Positions 1 to 8,256 of a stretch of DNA of 64,000 bases are shown here, in pieces (position 1 is the stretch's first letter; the number at the start of each line of letters is the position of its first letter). The position numbers were made by a program, and so were the translations under genes. The DNA comes from DASUPK01 sp963833375 (GTDB lineage: Bacteria > Actinomycetota > Thermoleophilia > Solirubrobacterales > 70-9), in assembly GCA_963833375.1 (NCBI GenBank), contig CAWHXR010000001.1:124001-188000 (forward strand). Direction: 5' to 3'. The notes below the pieces were generated by a model, which was not told where the DNA came from, did no database searches, and was given only the letters and a program-made list of their open reading frames with translations.

Positions 1-314
1 ACGACGATCTCGTTCCACCCGTAGTCCGAGAGCTCGCTGAGGTCGACGTGGGTCACCAGCGACCCGTCGGGCTCCATGCGAAGCAGCTGCCGGCCGCTCG
101 TGATCAGCATGGGCCCGTTCGGCAGCCAGTCGATCGAGAAGGGCAGCGACCGGACGTTGGCCATCACCTCGCTCCTGCCCTCCGTGTCGAGGGCGATCAC
201 CTCCTGCGCGACCCAGTCCGAGAACCAAAGCCGGCCGTCGTGCCAGCGTGGGGACTCTCCCAGCCCGATGCCCTCCATCAGGACAGCGGGCTCGGAGCTC
301 TTGCGCGAGCCCAT
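1..314 (-). CDS. SMP-30/gluconolactonase-family protein (partial)
   Basis: This is the N-terminal ~104 residues of a gene that runs off the left edge. The visible part has the opening blade pattern of SMP-30/gluconolactonase beta-propellers: GLGESPRWHDGRLWFSDW, followed by SIDWLPNG. Family members are secreted or cytosolic lactonases that hydrolyse sugar lactones using a bound divalent cation. The start ATG overlaps the stop of the upstream SRPBCC gene as TGATG, so the two are translationally coupled. It is the last visible member of an arsR-SRPBCC-SMP30 operon. The metal-binding residues lie outside the window, so the substrate cannot be judged. Confidence 0.8.
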   Translation of the reverse strand, partial: MGSRKSSEPAVLMEGIGLGESPRWHDGRLWFSDWVAQEVIALDTEGRSEVMANVRSLPFSIDWLPNGPMLITSGRQLLRMEPDGSLVTHVDLSELSDYGWNEIV

Positions 315-838
315 CACGACCCCCCGTTGGCCGCCCGCGAGTAGCGCAGCGAGCCGGGAGTATCGAGCAGCTCTCCGGTCTCGAGCAGCGTCTTAAGGCC
401 GGAGAGGATCATCGGCCAGCCGCCGTAGAGCTCCGGGTTGGCGTCGATCTGGAGCCGGTCGTGGATCACCGTCAGCTGGCACGAGTTCCCGACCTTCCTG
501 ATCTCCCAGGTGACCCGCGAGGCGGGCACGGCCTTCACCTCGTCGCTCCAGAGGGCGTTGAACGTCTGCACGAGTCGGTTGGGCGGGTCGACCTCCACGT
601 TCTCGCCCTCGGCGATGTCGATCGCGCCCGGGACGCCGGACTTGTACTCGGACCCAGCTGTCCACTCCGAGTGGGTGGCGACCCCGAAGCTGTACTTCGC
701 GCGCATCCCGGGATCGGTGATCGCCTCCCAGAGCCGCTCCGGCGTGGTCTTGATGTAGATCTCGAACACCGCCACGCCTCCGCCGCTCGGGTCGGGCGTC
801 AACGCGATGCGATGCGGCACCTCGAATTCCTCAGCCAT
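314..838 (-). CDS. SRPBCC/AHSA1-family protein
   Basis: 174 residues. The pattern VFEIYIKTTPERLWEAITDP near residue 25 is the hallmark start of the AHSA1/SRPBCC helix-grip fold, and the later RLVQTFNALW and VTWEIR strands fit. These proteins bind hydrophobic ligands in a deep cavity; in this family the ligand is usually unknown. It overlaps the ArsR-family regulator upstream by 8 nt and the SMP-30 gene downstream by 1 nt. An ArsR regulator followed by an AHSA1 protein is a very common bacterial pair, and the regulator presumably controls the operon. No catalytic residue can be named. Confidence 0.85.
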   Translation of the reverse strand: MAEEFEVPHRIALTPDPSGGGVAVFEIYIKTTPERLWEAITDPGMRAKYSFGVATHSEWTAGSEYKSGVPGAIDIAEGENVEVDPPNRLVQTFNALWSDEVKAVPASRVTWEIRKVGNSCQLTVIHDRLQIDANPELYGGWPMILSGLKTLLETGELLDTPGSLRYSRAANGGS

Positions 839-1148
839 TGGGTTCCTCCTCGAGTTCTCTCTTCAGGCCCGTGAGCCCCGCGGCCCACGGCTCCGCGTAC
901 TTGCTGACCCAGCGCTCGTAGACGAGCCGGATCGGGACGGGGTTCAGGAAATGGAGCTTCTCGCGGCCCCGCTTGCGGGTCACCACGAGATTCGCCTCCT
1001 CCAGCACCTTGAGGTGCTTCATCACGCCGAAGCGCGACATCGGCAGGCGACCCTCAAGGGCGCTGAGCGACTGCCCGTCCTGCTTGAAGAGCTGGTCGAG
1101 CAGCTCGCGCCGGGTCGGATCGCTGAGCGCCTTGAACACCTCGTCCAT
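831..1148 (-). CDS. ArsR/SmtB-family transcriptional regulator
   Basis: 105 residues from the chosen ATG (MDEVFKALSDPTRRELL). This is a single winged-helix domain with the classic ArsR start, and the recognition segment is SRFGVMKHLKVLEEANLV. No CxCxxC metal site is visible, so it is more likely one of the metal-independent members paired with SRPBCC proteins. An upstream in-frame GTG at 1178 is possible but would place the operator and the -10 box inside the gene. The ATG at 1148 sits 7 nt from a TATACT box and is preferred. It heads the operon and probably represses itself. Confidence 0.88.
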   Translation of the reverse strand: MDEVFKALSDPTRRELLDQLFKQDGQSLSALEGRLPMSRFGVMKHLKVLEEANLVVTRKRGREKLHFLNPVPIRLVYERWVSKYAEPWAAGLTGLKRELEEEPNG

Positions 1149-1155
1149 GGGCGGG

Positions 1156-1185
1156 AGTATATGTGACCTTTTGGTCACTTGTCAA
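1156..1185 (-). promoter_or_regulatory. arsR promoter with embedded operator
   Basis: On the minus strand, TTGACA (1185-1180) and TATACT (1161-1156) are 18 nt apart, an almost ideal housekeeping promoter. The spacer contains the inverted repeat GTGACC-N4-GGTCAC (1163-1178). It is placed so that a bound ArsR dimer would block RNA polymerase. Only 7 nt separate the -10 from the ATG, so the transcript is probably leaderless. Confidence 0.8.
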
Positions 1186-1228
1186 GGCAACGGCTTGCCG
1201 GAGAGCAGAGGGGCGACAATCTCCCTCA

Positions 1229-1975
1229 GTGGCCGAGGCGATCGACGTGGAGCGACTGACCGCGCCCAACCCGGGGCCGATGACCCTCCAGGGGACGAAC
1301 ACCTACGTGGTCGGCCGCGACCCGGCGGTCGTGATCGATCCGGGCCCCGACCACGCCGGTCATCTGGAGGCCGTGCGGGCTCTCGCCGAGGCGCGCGGCG
1401 GGATCGGCGCGGTCCTCCTCACCCACGACCACAGCGATCACAGCGAGGGCGTGGAGAAGCTGGGAGTCGATCCGACCCACCCCGCCGACGACGAGGTGGT
1501 CAGCGGCCTCCGCGCGATCGCCACTCCGGGGCATGCCGACGAGCACCTCTGCTTCCTGCTGCCGATCGCCGAGGAGACGGACGCTGGGACGTCCTACGTC
1601 TGCTTCACAGGTGATCTGATCCTCGGCGAGGGCTCCACGATCGTGGGGCCCCGGGACATGGGCGGCTCGCTGCTCCACTACATGGAATCCCTACGGCGCC
1701 TCGAGGGACTCGACCTGAAGCTGCTCTACCCGGGCCACGGACCGGAGGTCCACGACGCGCGGGCGAAGATCGCCGAGTACGTCGAGCACCGGATGATGCG
1801 CGAGCGGAGATTGGTCGCAGCGCTCGACCGGGGCGAGCGCTCCCGGGCAGCGCTTCTGGCCGAGGTCTGGGACGACGTCCCGGAGCCCCTCCGCGGGGCG
1901 GCCGCCATCGCGATGGAGGCCCACCTCGAGAAGCTCGGGGACGAGGGGCGCCCGCTGGACGACCTCCGCGACTGA
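1229..1975 (+). CDS. MBL-fold metallo-hydrolase
   Basis: 248 residues from GTG 1229. The zinc-binding signature THDHSDHSEG is present, with later metal-site candidates in ATPGHADEHLCFLL, FTGDLILG and YPGHGPE. The N-terminal LTAPNPGPMTLQGTNTYVVG matches LACTB2-like MBL hydrolases, which act on RNA or thioesters; the substrate here is unknown. The C-terminal ~50 residues form the usual winged-helix-like tail. A longer reading from 1163 would overlap the divergent arsR promoter and is not preferred. A weak -10-like GACAAT lies 8 nt upstream of the GTG. Confidence 0.85.
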   Translation: MAEAIDVERLTAPNPGPMTLQGTNTYVVGRDPAVVIDPGPDHAGHLEAVRALAEARGGIGAVLLTHDHSDHSEGVEKLGVDPTHPADDEVVSGLRAIATPGHADEHLCFLLPIAEETDAGTSYVCFTGDLILGEGSTIVGPRDMGGSLLHYMESLRRLEGLDLKLLYPGHGPEVHDARAKIAEYVEHRMMRERRLVAALDRGERSRAALLAEVWDDVPEPLRGAAAIAMEAHLEKLGDEGRPLDDLRD

Positions 1976-2008
1976 CCGCAGGGGGCTCGCCCCTGGTATG
2001 AAGGTCCG

Positions 2009-4414
2009 ATGGGCATGGATCCACGCCGCCTCCTGCGTGGGGGCGCCAAAGGGATGGGGATCGGCACGGCGCTCGCCGGCGCGACGGCCGCCGGGCTCTG
2101 GTGGCGCCTCTTTCGCCGGCCGCTCCCCCTCACCCAGGGGGAGATCACCGTCAGCGGCCTGGACGGCCGCGTGGAGATCGCCCGCGACCGCTGGGGGATG
2201 CCCACCGTCAGAGCCCAGACGCCCGCCGACCTCTGGTTCGGGCAGGGGTTCTGCCACGGGCAGGACAGGCTCTGGCAGGTCGACATCCAGCGCCGGATCT
2301 GCTCCGGCCGGCTCTCCGAGGTCGCCGGGCGCGCCGGCTTGCCGGTCGACCGCCTGATGCGGACGCTGGGCCTGCGCCGGGTCGCCCTGCGCGAGGAGAC
2401 CGAGCTGGACCGCGACCTTCGCCCCCTGCTCGACGCCTACTGCGCCGGGCTCAACCAGGCGGCCGGGATGGCCTCCGTGCCCCCGGCCGAGTTTCAGCTG
2501 CTGCGGTTGGAGTTCGAGCCGTGGCGACCCGCCGACATGCTCGCCGGAGGCAAGCTGCTCTCGTTCGGGCTGTCGACCAACTGGGAGCGGGAGCTGCTGC
2601 GGGCGGACCTCGTCCGGGAGCTCGGCGAGGAGCGCGCAGCGAGGATCGATCCCACCTACCCGAAGGGGAACCCGGTCGTGCTGCAGCCCGGGCAAGGATT
2701 CAAGGGAGACGGGCTCGGGCTCGCCGAGCAGATCGGCCGCGTCCGGGATCAGATCGGCCTGGCTGCCACCGCCAGCGGATCGAACAACTGGACGGTGGCC
2801 CCGAGCCGCTCGTCGACCGGCGGGACCCTGCTCGCCGGCGATCCGCATCTGCCCAGCGGGATGCCGGGCGTCTGGTACGAGATCGCCCTCGAGCTCGGCG
2901 ACCGGATCTGCCGCGGCGCCTCGATCCCGGGGCTGCCCGGGATCTCACTCGGTCAGAACAACGACGTCGCCTTCGCCTTCACCAACGTGATGGCGGACGT
3001 CGAGGACCTCTTCGTCGAGCGAATCGAGGACGGGGGCTACGAGTTCATGGGCGAGCAGCGGCCGCTGGAGATCGTCGAGGAGCTGATCACGATCCGCGGC
3101 GACGATCAGCCGGAGCGTCACGAGGTCCGCCTCACTCATCACGGCCCGATCGTCAACCAGGCTCTCGGCGCGGACGACCAGCAGCCTCTGGCCCTGCGGT
3201 GGGCCGCCCTCGACGAGCCCTCGATCGCCCACGCGCACCTCGGCGTGCTGGAGCCGACGAGCGGGCCGGAGCTGGTCGAGATGCTTCGGGCGGTCACCAT
3301 GCCGGTCTCGAACCTGGTCTGGGCCGACCGGCACGGGTCCATCGGCTACAAGATGATGGGCAGGGTCCCGAGGCGAAAGGGCGGCTGCCCGGACCTGCCG
3401 AAGCCGGGCTGGACGGGCGAGTTCGAATGGGAGGGCTGGATCCCGTACGACGAGATGCCGGAGCTGGTCGATCCGGAGGAGGGCTTCATCGTCACGGCGA
3501 ACAACCGCGTCGTCGGCGACGACTACCCCCACCACATCACCAGCGACTGGCTCGACGGCTATCGGGCCGCGCGGATCGAGCAGCTCCTGAAGGAGACGGA
3601 GGAGCACGACCTCGACAGCTTCCGCCGGATGCAGACGGACCTCTATTCGATCCCTGGTGACGAGGTCGTCCACCGGCTGGCCCGGCTCTCGCCGACCAGT
3701 CAGCGAGAGATCCGGGCGATCGAGCGCCTGAAGAGCTGGGATCGCACCCTCAACCCGCGGACGGTGGCCGGGACCATCTACCAGGCCTTCCTCCTTCGCC
3801 TGGCGCGGGAGTTCACCAGGGCCGCGATCGGCGACCGGGACCTCGCCGACCGCTACCTCGACCGGGCCGACAACGGCTTCATCGCCCACGTCACCTCGCC
3901 CTGGCGCTGGCACTCGCATCTCCTCGACCTCTGGGAGGAGGGCGACGAGGAGCTGATCGGCGGCTCCTGGGACGAGCTCGCGCTCGAGGCGCTCCGCGGC
4001 GCCATCGACGACCTCGAGGAGCGCTTTGGCCCGGACCCCGAGCAGTGGCAGTGGGGCCACGTCCACCAGCTGCACTTCCCGCACGCGCTCGGCGCCGCCC
4101 ACCCGGTGGCGGACTGGATCTTCAACCGCACGCTGCATCCGGGGGGCGGGCAGGAGACGGTGGCGCAGATCGCCTACGACCCGAACGATCCCTACCACGC
4201 GATCTGGGCCCCGAGCTGGCGGATGGTCGCCGATCCCTCGGCGCCGGAGCGCTCGCGGTGGCAGGCGTTCACCGGCCAGTCCGGACACGCCTGGAGCCGT
4301 CACTACGACGACCTCCAGCCGCGCTGGGAGATGGGCGCCATGCAGTCGATGGCCGGCGAGGCGCCTTTCGAGACCCTCGTGCTGAGCCCGGCCAACGGCG
4401 CGGCACCCCGCTGA
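2009..4414 (+). CDS. Penicillin acylase family protein (Ntn hydrolase)
   Basis: 801 residues. It begins with a hydrophobic segment (about residues 15-32) that could be a signal anchor, followed by VEIARDRWGMPTVRA, the typical start of penicillin/cephalosporin acylases and AHL acylases. The predicted autocatalytic cleavage site is G/Ser258 in SGSNNWTVAP; Ser258 would be the N-terminal nucleophile of the mature beta chain. Length and order (alpha chain, nucleophile, long beta chain ending near HPGGGQETV) fit the family. It probably hydrolyses an amide outside the cytoplasm, substrate unknown. Its stop overlaps the next start (TGATG). Confidence 0.88.
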   Translation: MGMDPRRLLRGGAKGMGIGTALAGATAAGLWWRLFRRPLPLTQGEITVSGLDGRVEIARDRWGMPTVRAQTPADLWFGQGFCHGQDRLWQVDIQRRICSGRLSEVAGRAGLPVDRLMRTLGLRRVALREETELDRDLRPLLDAYCAGLNQAAGMASVPPAEFQLLRLEFEPWRPADMLAGGKLLSFGLSTNWERELLRADLVRELGEERAARIDPTYPKGNPVVLQPGQGFKGDGLGLAEQIGRVRDQIGLAATASGSNNWTVAPSRSSTGGTLLAGDPHLPSGMPGVWYEIALELGDRICRGASIPGLPGISLGQNNDVAFAFTNVMADVEDLFVERIEDGGYEFMGEQRPLEIVEELITIRGDDQPERHEVRLTHHGPIVNQALGADDQQPLALRWAALDEPSIAHAHLGVLEPTSGPELVEMLRAVTMPVSNLVWADRHGSIGYKMMGRVPRRKGGCPDLPKPGWTGEFEWEGWIPYDEMPELVDPEEGFIVTANNRVVGDDYPHHITSDWLDGYRAARIEQLLKETEEHDLDSFRRMQTDLYSIPGDEVVHRLARLSPTSQREIRAIERLKSWDRTLNPRTVAGTIYQAFLLRLAREFTRAAIGDRDLADRYLDRADNGFIAHVTSPWRWHSHLLDLWEEGDEELIGGSWDELALEALRGAIDDLEERFGPDPEQWQWGHVHQLHFPHALGAAHPVADWIFNRTLHPGGGQETVAQIAYDPNDPYHAIWAPSWRMVADPSAPERSRWQAFTGQSGHAWSRHYDDLQPRWEMGAMQSMAGEAPFETLVLSPANGAAPR

Positions 4415-4884
4415 TGCCCTCTCGGCGCGACCAGATCAAGCTCAGCGATTCAGAGCAGCGCGAGCTGATCGAGGCTGAGCGCATCGTGGTTGTCTCCTCC
4501 AACGGCCCCCGCGGCTGGCCTCACTCCATGCCGCTCTGGTACGTCCCCCGGGACGGCGAGATCTGGATCTGGACCTTCGCCAAGTCCCAAAAGGTGAGGA
4601 ACCTCGAGCGGGACCCGCGCGCGACGCTACTGGTCGAGACGGGGGTCGAGTACGGCGAGCTGCGAGGGGTGCAGATCGAGGCCGAGGCCGAGCTGATCCG
4701 TGAAATCGATCGGATCGTCGACTTCGCCAAGCAGCTCACCATCCGCTACAGCGAGGGGATCGACTCGGTGGAGGGCGACGCGGCCGCCGCCCTCCATGCC
4801 CAGGCCCCGAAGCGGGTCGCGATCCGCTTTCACCCGAAGCGGGTGGCGAGCTGGGACCACCGTAAGCTCGGGGGCGTCTATTAG
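4414..4884 (+). CDS. Pyridoxamine 5'-phosphate oxidase-family (PPOX/FDOR) protein
   Basis: 156 residues from the ATG that overlaps the acylase stop by 1 nt. It carries the split beta-barrel pattern of flavin/F420-binding PPOX proteins: RGWPHSMPLWYVPRDGEIWIWTF near the N-terminus, then KVRNLERDPRATLLVE. In actinobacteria many such proteins bind F420 or FMN and reduce unsaturated substrates; the cofactor cannot be read from the sequence alone. It is co-transcribed with the penicillin acylase-like gene. Confidence 0.82.
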   Translation: MPSRRDQIKLSDSEQRELIEAERIVVVSSNGPRGWPHSMPLWYVPRDGEIWIWTFAKSQKVRNLERDPRATLLVETGVEYGELRGVQIEAEAELIREIDRIVDFAKQLTIRYSEGIDSVEGDAAAALHAQAPKRVAIRFHPKRVASWDHRKLGGVY

Positions 4885-5053
4885 AGCTTGGGCTCCTGCT
4901 GCTGGGCGCGGGAAGCGACGCTCGACGGCATCAGGGACACCTTCATCTCCTGCGGCAAAAGACCCCGTTGAAACCCACTAGGGATGTAGGTACAGCCGTG
5001 CCGCCGGTCGCCTTGCGTCGCTGAAGGAGGCTCGCGGGTAGCCTCTCCCGCGC

Positions 5054-6130
5054 ATGGAAGATCTAAAGGGGCTGATCCTCTCGGGAGGTGCAGGAACCCG
5101 CCTGCGCCCCATCACGCATACCTCAGCGAAGCAGCTCGTGCCGGTGGCGAACAAGCCCGTGCTCTTCTACGGGATCGAGGCGCTGGTCGAGGCGGGGATC
5201 ACGGACATCGGCGTGATCATCGCCCCCGAGACAGGTGAGGAGATCAAGCAGGCGGCCGGCGACGGGTCGGCGTTCGGAGCCTCGATCACCTACATCGAGC
5301 AGGAGGCGCCACTGGGCCTCGCGCACGCCCTGCTCACGGCCGAGGACTACCTCGGGCAGAGCTACTTCGTCATGTACCTCGGGGACAACCTGCTGCGGAA
5401 CGGGATCGTCGAGCTGGTGGAGGTCTTCCGCCGCGACGAGCCCGACGCACTGATCCTTCTCACCCACGTCGACGATCCGTCCTCCTACGGCGTCGCGGAG
5501 CTCGACGGAGACCGCGTCGTGCGGCTCGTGGAGAAGCCGATGGACCCGCCCAGCGACCTCGCCCTGGTCGGCGTCTACATGTTCGGTCCCTCGATCTTCG
5601 AGGCGGCCCACGCGATCAAGCCCTCCGCCCGCGGGGAGCTGGAGATCACCGATGCGATCGACTCCCTGATCGAGACCGACCGCCGCGTCGTGCCGCACAT
5701 CGTCAAGGGCTGGTGGAAGGACACCGGGAAGCTCGAGGACATGCTCGAGGCGAACCGGCTGGTGCTCGAGGACATCGAGCGGAGGATCGACGGCGATCTC
5801 GACGCCGCCTCCCGCGTCGAGGGGAGGGTCGTGATCGAGAACGGGGCAAAGCTCGAGCGCACGGTTGTCCGGGGGCCGGCGATCATCGGCTCGGACACGC
5901 ACATCTCGGACTCCTACATCGGCCCATACACGGCGATCGACCGCGACGTGGTGATCACCGGCTCCGAGGTCGAGCATTCGATCATCCTGTCCGGCTCGAG
6001 CATCCGCGATCTGCACGCGCGGATGGAGGCGAGCCTGCTGGGCAAGAACGTCAGCGTCGGCCGCAGCGAGGGGATGCCGAAGACCCTGCGTTTCCTGGTC
6101 GGCGACAACGCGGACATCTCGATCCCATGA
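5054..6130 (+). CDS. rmlA: Glucose-1-phosphate thymidylyltransferase, long form
   Basis: 358 residues. The nucleotidyltransferase signature LILSGGAGTRLRPITHTSAKQ is near residue 8, with KPVLFYGIEALV and a GDNL metal-site motif. The C-terminal ~110 residues form a left-handed beta-helix-type repeat region (RVVIENGAKL, GPAIIGSDTHI), which marks the long RmlA/RfbA subfamily. It converts dTTP and glucose-1-phosphate to dTDP-glucose. It is the first gene of rmlA-rmlD-rmlB. A TAGCCT -10-like box lies 9 nt upstream, consistent with a short or absent leader. Confidence 0.93.
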   Translation: MEDLKGLILSGGAGTRLRPITHTSAKQLVPVANKPVLFYGIEALVEAGITDIGVIIAPETGEEIKQAAGDGSAFGASITYIEQEAPLGLAHALLTAEDYLGQSYFVMYLGDNLLRNGIVELVEVFRRDEPDALILLTHVDDPSSYGVAELDGDRVVRLVEKPMDPPSDLALVGVYMFGPSIFEAAHAIKPSARGELEITDAIDSLIETDRRVVPHIVKGWWKDTGKLEDMLEANRLVLEDIERRIDGDLDAASRVEGRVVIENGAKLERTVVRGPAIIGSDTHISDSYIGPYTAIDRDVVITGSEVEHSIILSGSSIRDLHARMEASLLGKNVSVGRSEGMPKTLRFLVGDNADISIP

Positions 6131-7158
6131 GGGTCCTCGTCACCGGGGCCGGAGGCATGCTCGGCCAGGACGTCGTCCGGGTGGCCAAGGACATGCGCCA
6201 CCAGGTGGTCGCGCTCACCCACGACGACCTCGACGTCACGGACCCCGCTCGCGTCGAGCGGATGATCACCCGGGAGCGCCCCGGCGCCGTGATCAACTGC
6301 GCCGCCTGGACCAACGTCGACGGCGCCGAGGAGTCCGAGCAGGAGGCGTCCCTGATCAACGCCCAGGGGGCGGGCTTCGTGGCGGACGCAGCAGCCAAGG
6401 TCGACGCCAAGGTGCTCTACGTCTCCACCGACTATGTCTTCAACGGCACCGGCGGGCCGTACGGCGAGTCCGACGACCCGGACCCGATCAACGCCTACGG
6501 GAGGACCAAGCTGGCCGGCGAGCGCGCCACCGCGCTGGTCAACGGCCGCAGCTTCATCGTCCGCACCTCGTGGCTGTTCGGCCCGCACGGCGGCAACTTC
6601 GTGGAGACCATGCTCAGGCTGGGGCAGGGCGGCGGCCCGGTCGTCGTCGTTCACGACCAGGTCGGATGTCCCACCTACACGGGTCATCTGGCGGTCGGGC
6701 TGCTGCGGCTGATCGACAGCGCCTCGTACGGCATTCACCACATGGCCGGCGAGGGGGGCTGCTCGTGGTACGAGTTCGCGATGGAGATCTTCCGCCAGGC
6801 CGAGGTCGTGACCCGGGTGATGGCCTCGACCAGCGACATGATGGAGCGCCCTGCGAAGCGTCCGGCCAACTCCGTGCTGGTCAGCCGGCGCTCGGCGCCG
6901 ATCGCGCTGCCGACCTGGCAGCGCGGGCTCTCCGACTACCTGGCCCGCCGAGAGGTGGCCGAGGAGGAGGCGCCGCAGAAGCAGCGCTCGAGCGCCTCGA
7001 AGCGCCAGCCGATGCTCGACTGGACGAGACTGGAGCGAGAGGAGCGCGAGGCAGCCGGCGAGGAGATCACGGGGGAGAACGAGCTGCCCGGCGGCGGTGA
7101 CGGCGGAACCGACGCCCCAGCCGGGGACTCGGCCGACGAGGGCCAGGACGCGGCATGA
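6127..7158 (+). CDS. rmlD: dTDP-4-dehydrorhamnose reductase
   Basis: 343 residues, starting at an ATG that overlaps the rmlA stop (ATGA). It is a Rossmann-fold SDR with the N-terminal GAGGMLGQDVV nucleotide site, NCAAWTNVDGAE, and the catalytic YGRTK (Y..K). It reduces dTDP-4-keto-rhamnose to dTDP-rhamnose. After the conserved domain ends near YLARREVA there is a tail of roughly 75 residues that is charged and low in complexity (rich in Glu, Arg, Gly, Asp). Typical RmlD proteins of about 280-300 residues lack such a tail. The tail is probably disordered. Confidence 0.92.
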   Translation: MRVLVTGAGGMLGQDVVRVAKDMRHQVVALTHDDLDVTDPARVERMITRERPGAVINCAAWTNVDGAEESEQEASLINAQGAGFVADAAAKVDAKVLYVSTDYVFNGTGGPYGESDDPDPINAYGRTKLAGERATALVNGRSFIVRTSWLFGPHGGNFVETMLRLGQGGGPVVVVHDQVGCPTYTGHLAVGLLRLIDSASYGIHHMAGEGGCSWYEFAMEIFRQAEVVTRVMASTSDMMERPAKRPANSVLVSRRSAPIALPTWQRGLSDYLARREVAEEEAPQKQRSSASKRQPMLDWTRLEREEREAAGEEITGENELPGGGDGGTDAPAGDSADEGQDAA

Positions 7159-8153
7159 GGCTCCTGGTCGCCGGCGGCGCCGGCTTCATCGGCTCGAACT
7201 ACGTCCGCCTGCGCCTCGCGAACCGCCCCGACGACACGGTCCGGGTGCTCGACAAGCTCACCTACGCCGGGCGCCGCGAGAACCTCGAGGGGCTTCCGGA
7301 GGATCGCTTCGAGTTGATCGAGGCGGACATCGCCGATCGCGATGCTGCGCGCGCCGCGGTGGAGGGCTGCGACGCAGTGGTCAACTTCGCCGCCGAGTCC
7401 CACGTCGACCGCTCGATCGAGGCCCCGGGCGAGTTCATCACCACCGACGTCTTCGGCACCTACGTGCTGCTCGAGGCGGCGCGCGACGCCGGTGTTCGCT
7501 ACCTCCAGTTCTCGACCGACGAGGTCTACGGCGATTTCGAGATGGGGTCGGCTACCGAGGAATCACCCCTCGCCCCCTCCTCCCCGTACTCGGCCTCCAA
7601 GGCGGGAGGAGACCTGCTGGTCTGGGCCTTCGCGCGCACATACGGCGCCGAGGCGCTGATCATGCGCGCATCGAACAACTACGGCCCCTATCAGTACCCC
7701 GAGAAGCTGATCCCACTCTGCATCCTCAACGCGCTGGCCGGCGACCCATTGCCCGTCTACGGGGACGGGATGCAGGTGCGCAACTGGCTCTATGTCGAGG
7801 ACTGCAGTTCCGCCGTGGACGCCGTGCTCCAAGGCGGCGAGCCGGGCAACGTCTACAACGTGGGCGGGCCCGACGAGCTCCCCAACATCGAGGTCGTCAG
7901 GCGGATCCTCGCGCTCACCGACCGCGATGAGTCACTGATCTCCTACGTCAAGGACCGCCCCGGCCACGACCGCCGCTACTCGTTGTCCGCCGCCCGCCTG
8001 GAGGCGCTCGGCTGGCGGGCCGCCGTGGGCTTCGACGAGGGGATCGAGCGGACGGTGCACTGGTACCGCGAGAACGAGGATTGGTGGGCTCCGATCCGCT
8101 CCGGCGACTATCGCGAGTACTACGAGCGCCACTACGGCCAGGCCCTGAAGTAG
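7155..8153 (+). CDS. rmlB: dTDP-glucose 4,6-dehydratase
   Basis: 332 residues, start overlapping the rmlD stop (ATGA). It is an extended SDR with GGAGFIGSNYVR at the NAD site, the HVDRSI motif, FSTDEVYGD and the catalytic YSASKAG. It converts dTDP-glucose to dTDP-4-keto-6-deoxyglucose, the second step of dTDP-rhamnose synthesis. The 3,5-epimerase gene rmlC, normally beside these genes, is not in the window. Either rmlC is elsewhere or the product is another dTDP-deoxysugar. Confidence 0.93.
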   Translation: MRLLVAGGAGFIGSNYVRLRLANRPDDTVRVLDKLTYAGRRENLEGLPEDRFELIEADIADRDAARAAVEGCDAVVNFAAESHVDRSIEAPGEFITTDVFGTYVLLEAARDAGVRYLQFSTDEVYGDFEMGSATEESPLAPSSPYSASKAGGDLLVWAFARTYGAEALIMRASNNYGPYQYPEKLIPLCILNALAGDPLPVYGDGMQVRNWLYVEDCSSAVDAVLQGGEPGNVYNVGGPDELPNIEVVRRILALTDRDESLISYVKDRPGHDRRYSLSAARLEALGWRAAVGFDEGIERTVHWYRENEDWWAPIRSGDYREYYERHYGQALK

Positions 8154-8167
8154 TCAGCACATTTGGA

Positions 8168-8236
8168 GAAGACGATGGGAAGCCCGTCTTGCTAGAACGG
8201 GTCCTGGACGTCTGAGCTCGAGGATCGAGCTCGAAA
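8168..8236 (+). terminator. Hairpins after the rml operon
   Basis: Two inverted repeats follow rmlB. The first pairs AAGAC with GTCTT (around 8169-8190). The second is a perfect 8-bp stem, GAGCTCGA/TCGAGCTC, with a 3-nt loop (8214-8232), followed by GAAAAA rather than a T tract. They may end the rml transcript or protect its 3' end. The start of the next gene is only about 25 nt beyond, with an AAGGGGG ribosome site. Confidence 0.45.
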
Positions 8237-8256
8237 AACCAAGGGGGAAGTTCTGG

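Noticed and set aside
4885..5053. Possible tRNA or small RNA between the PPOX gene and rmlA
   Set aside because: I could not fold a cloverleaf, find a T-loop GTTCRA motif, or see a terminator. It holds only the probable rmlA promoter.
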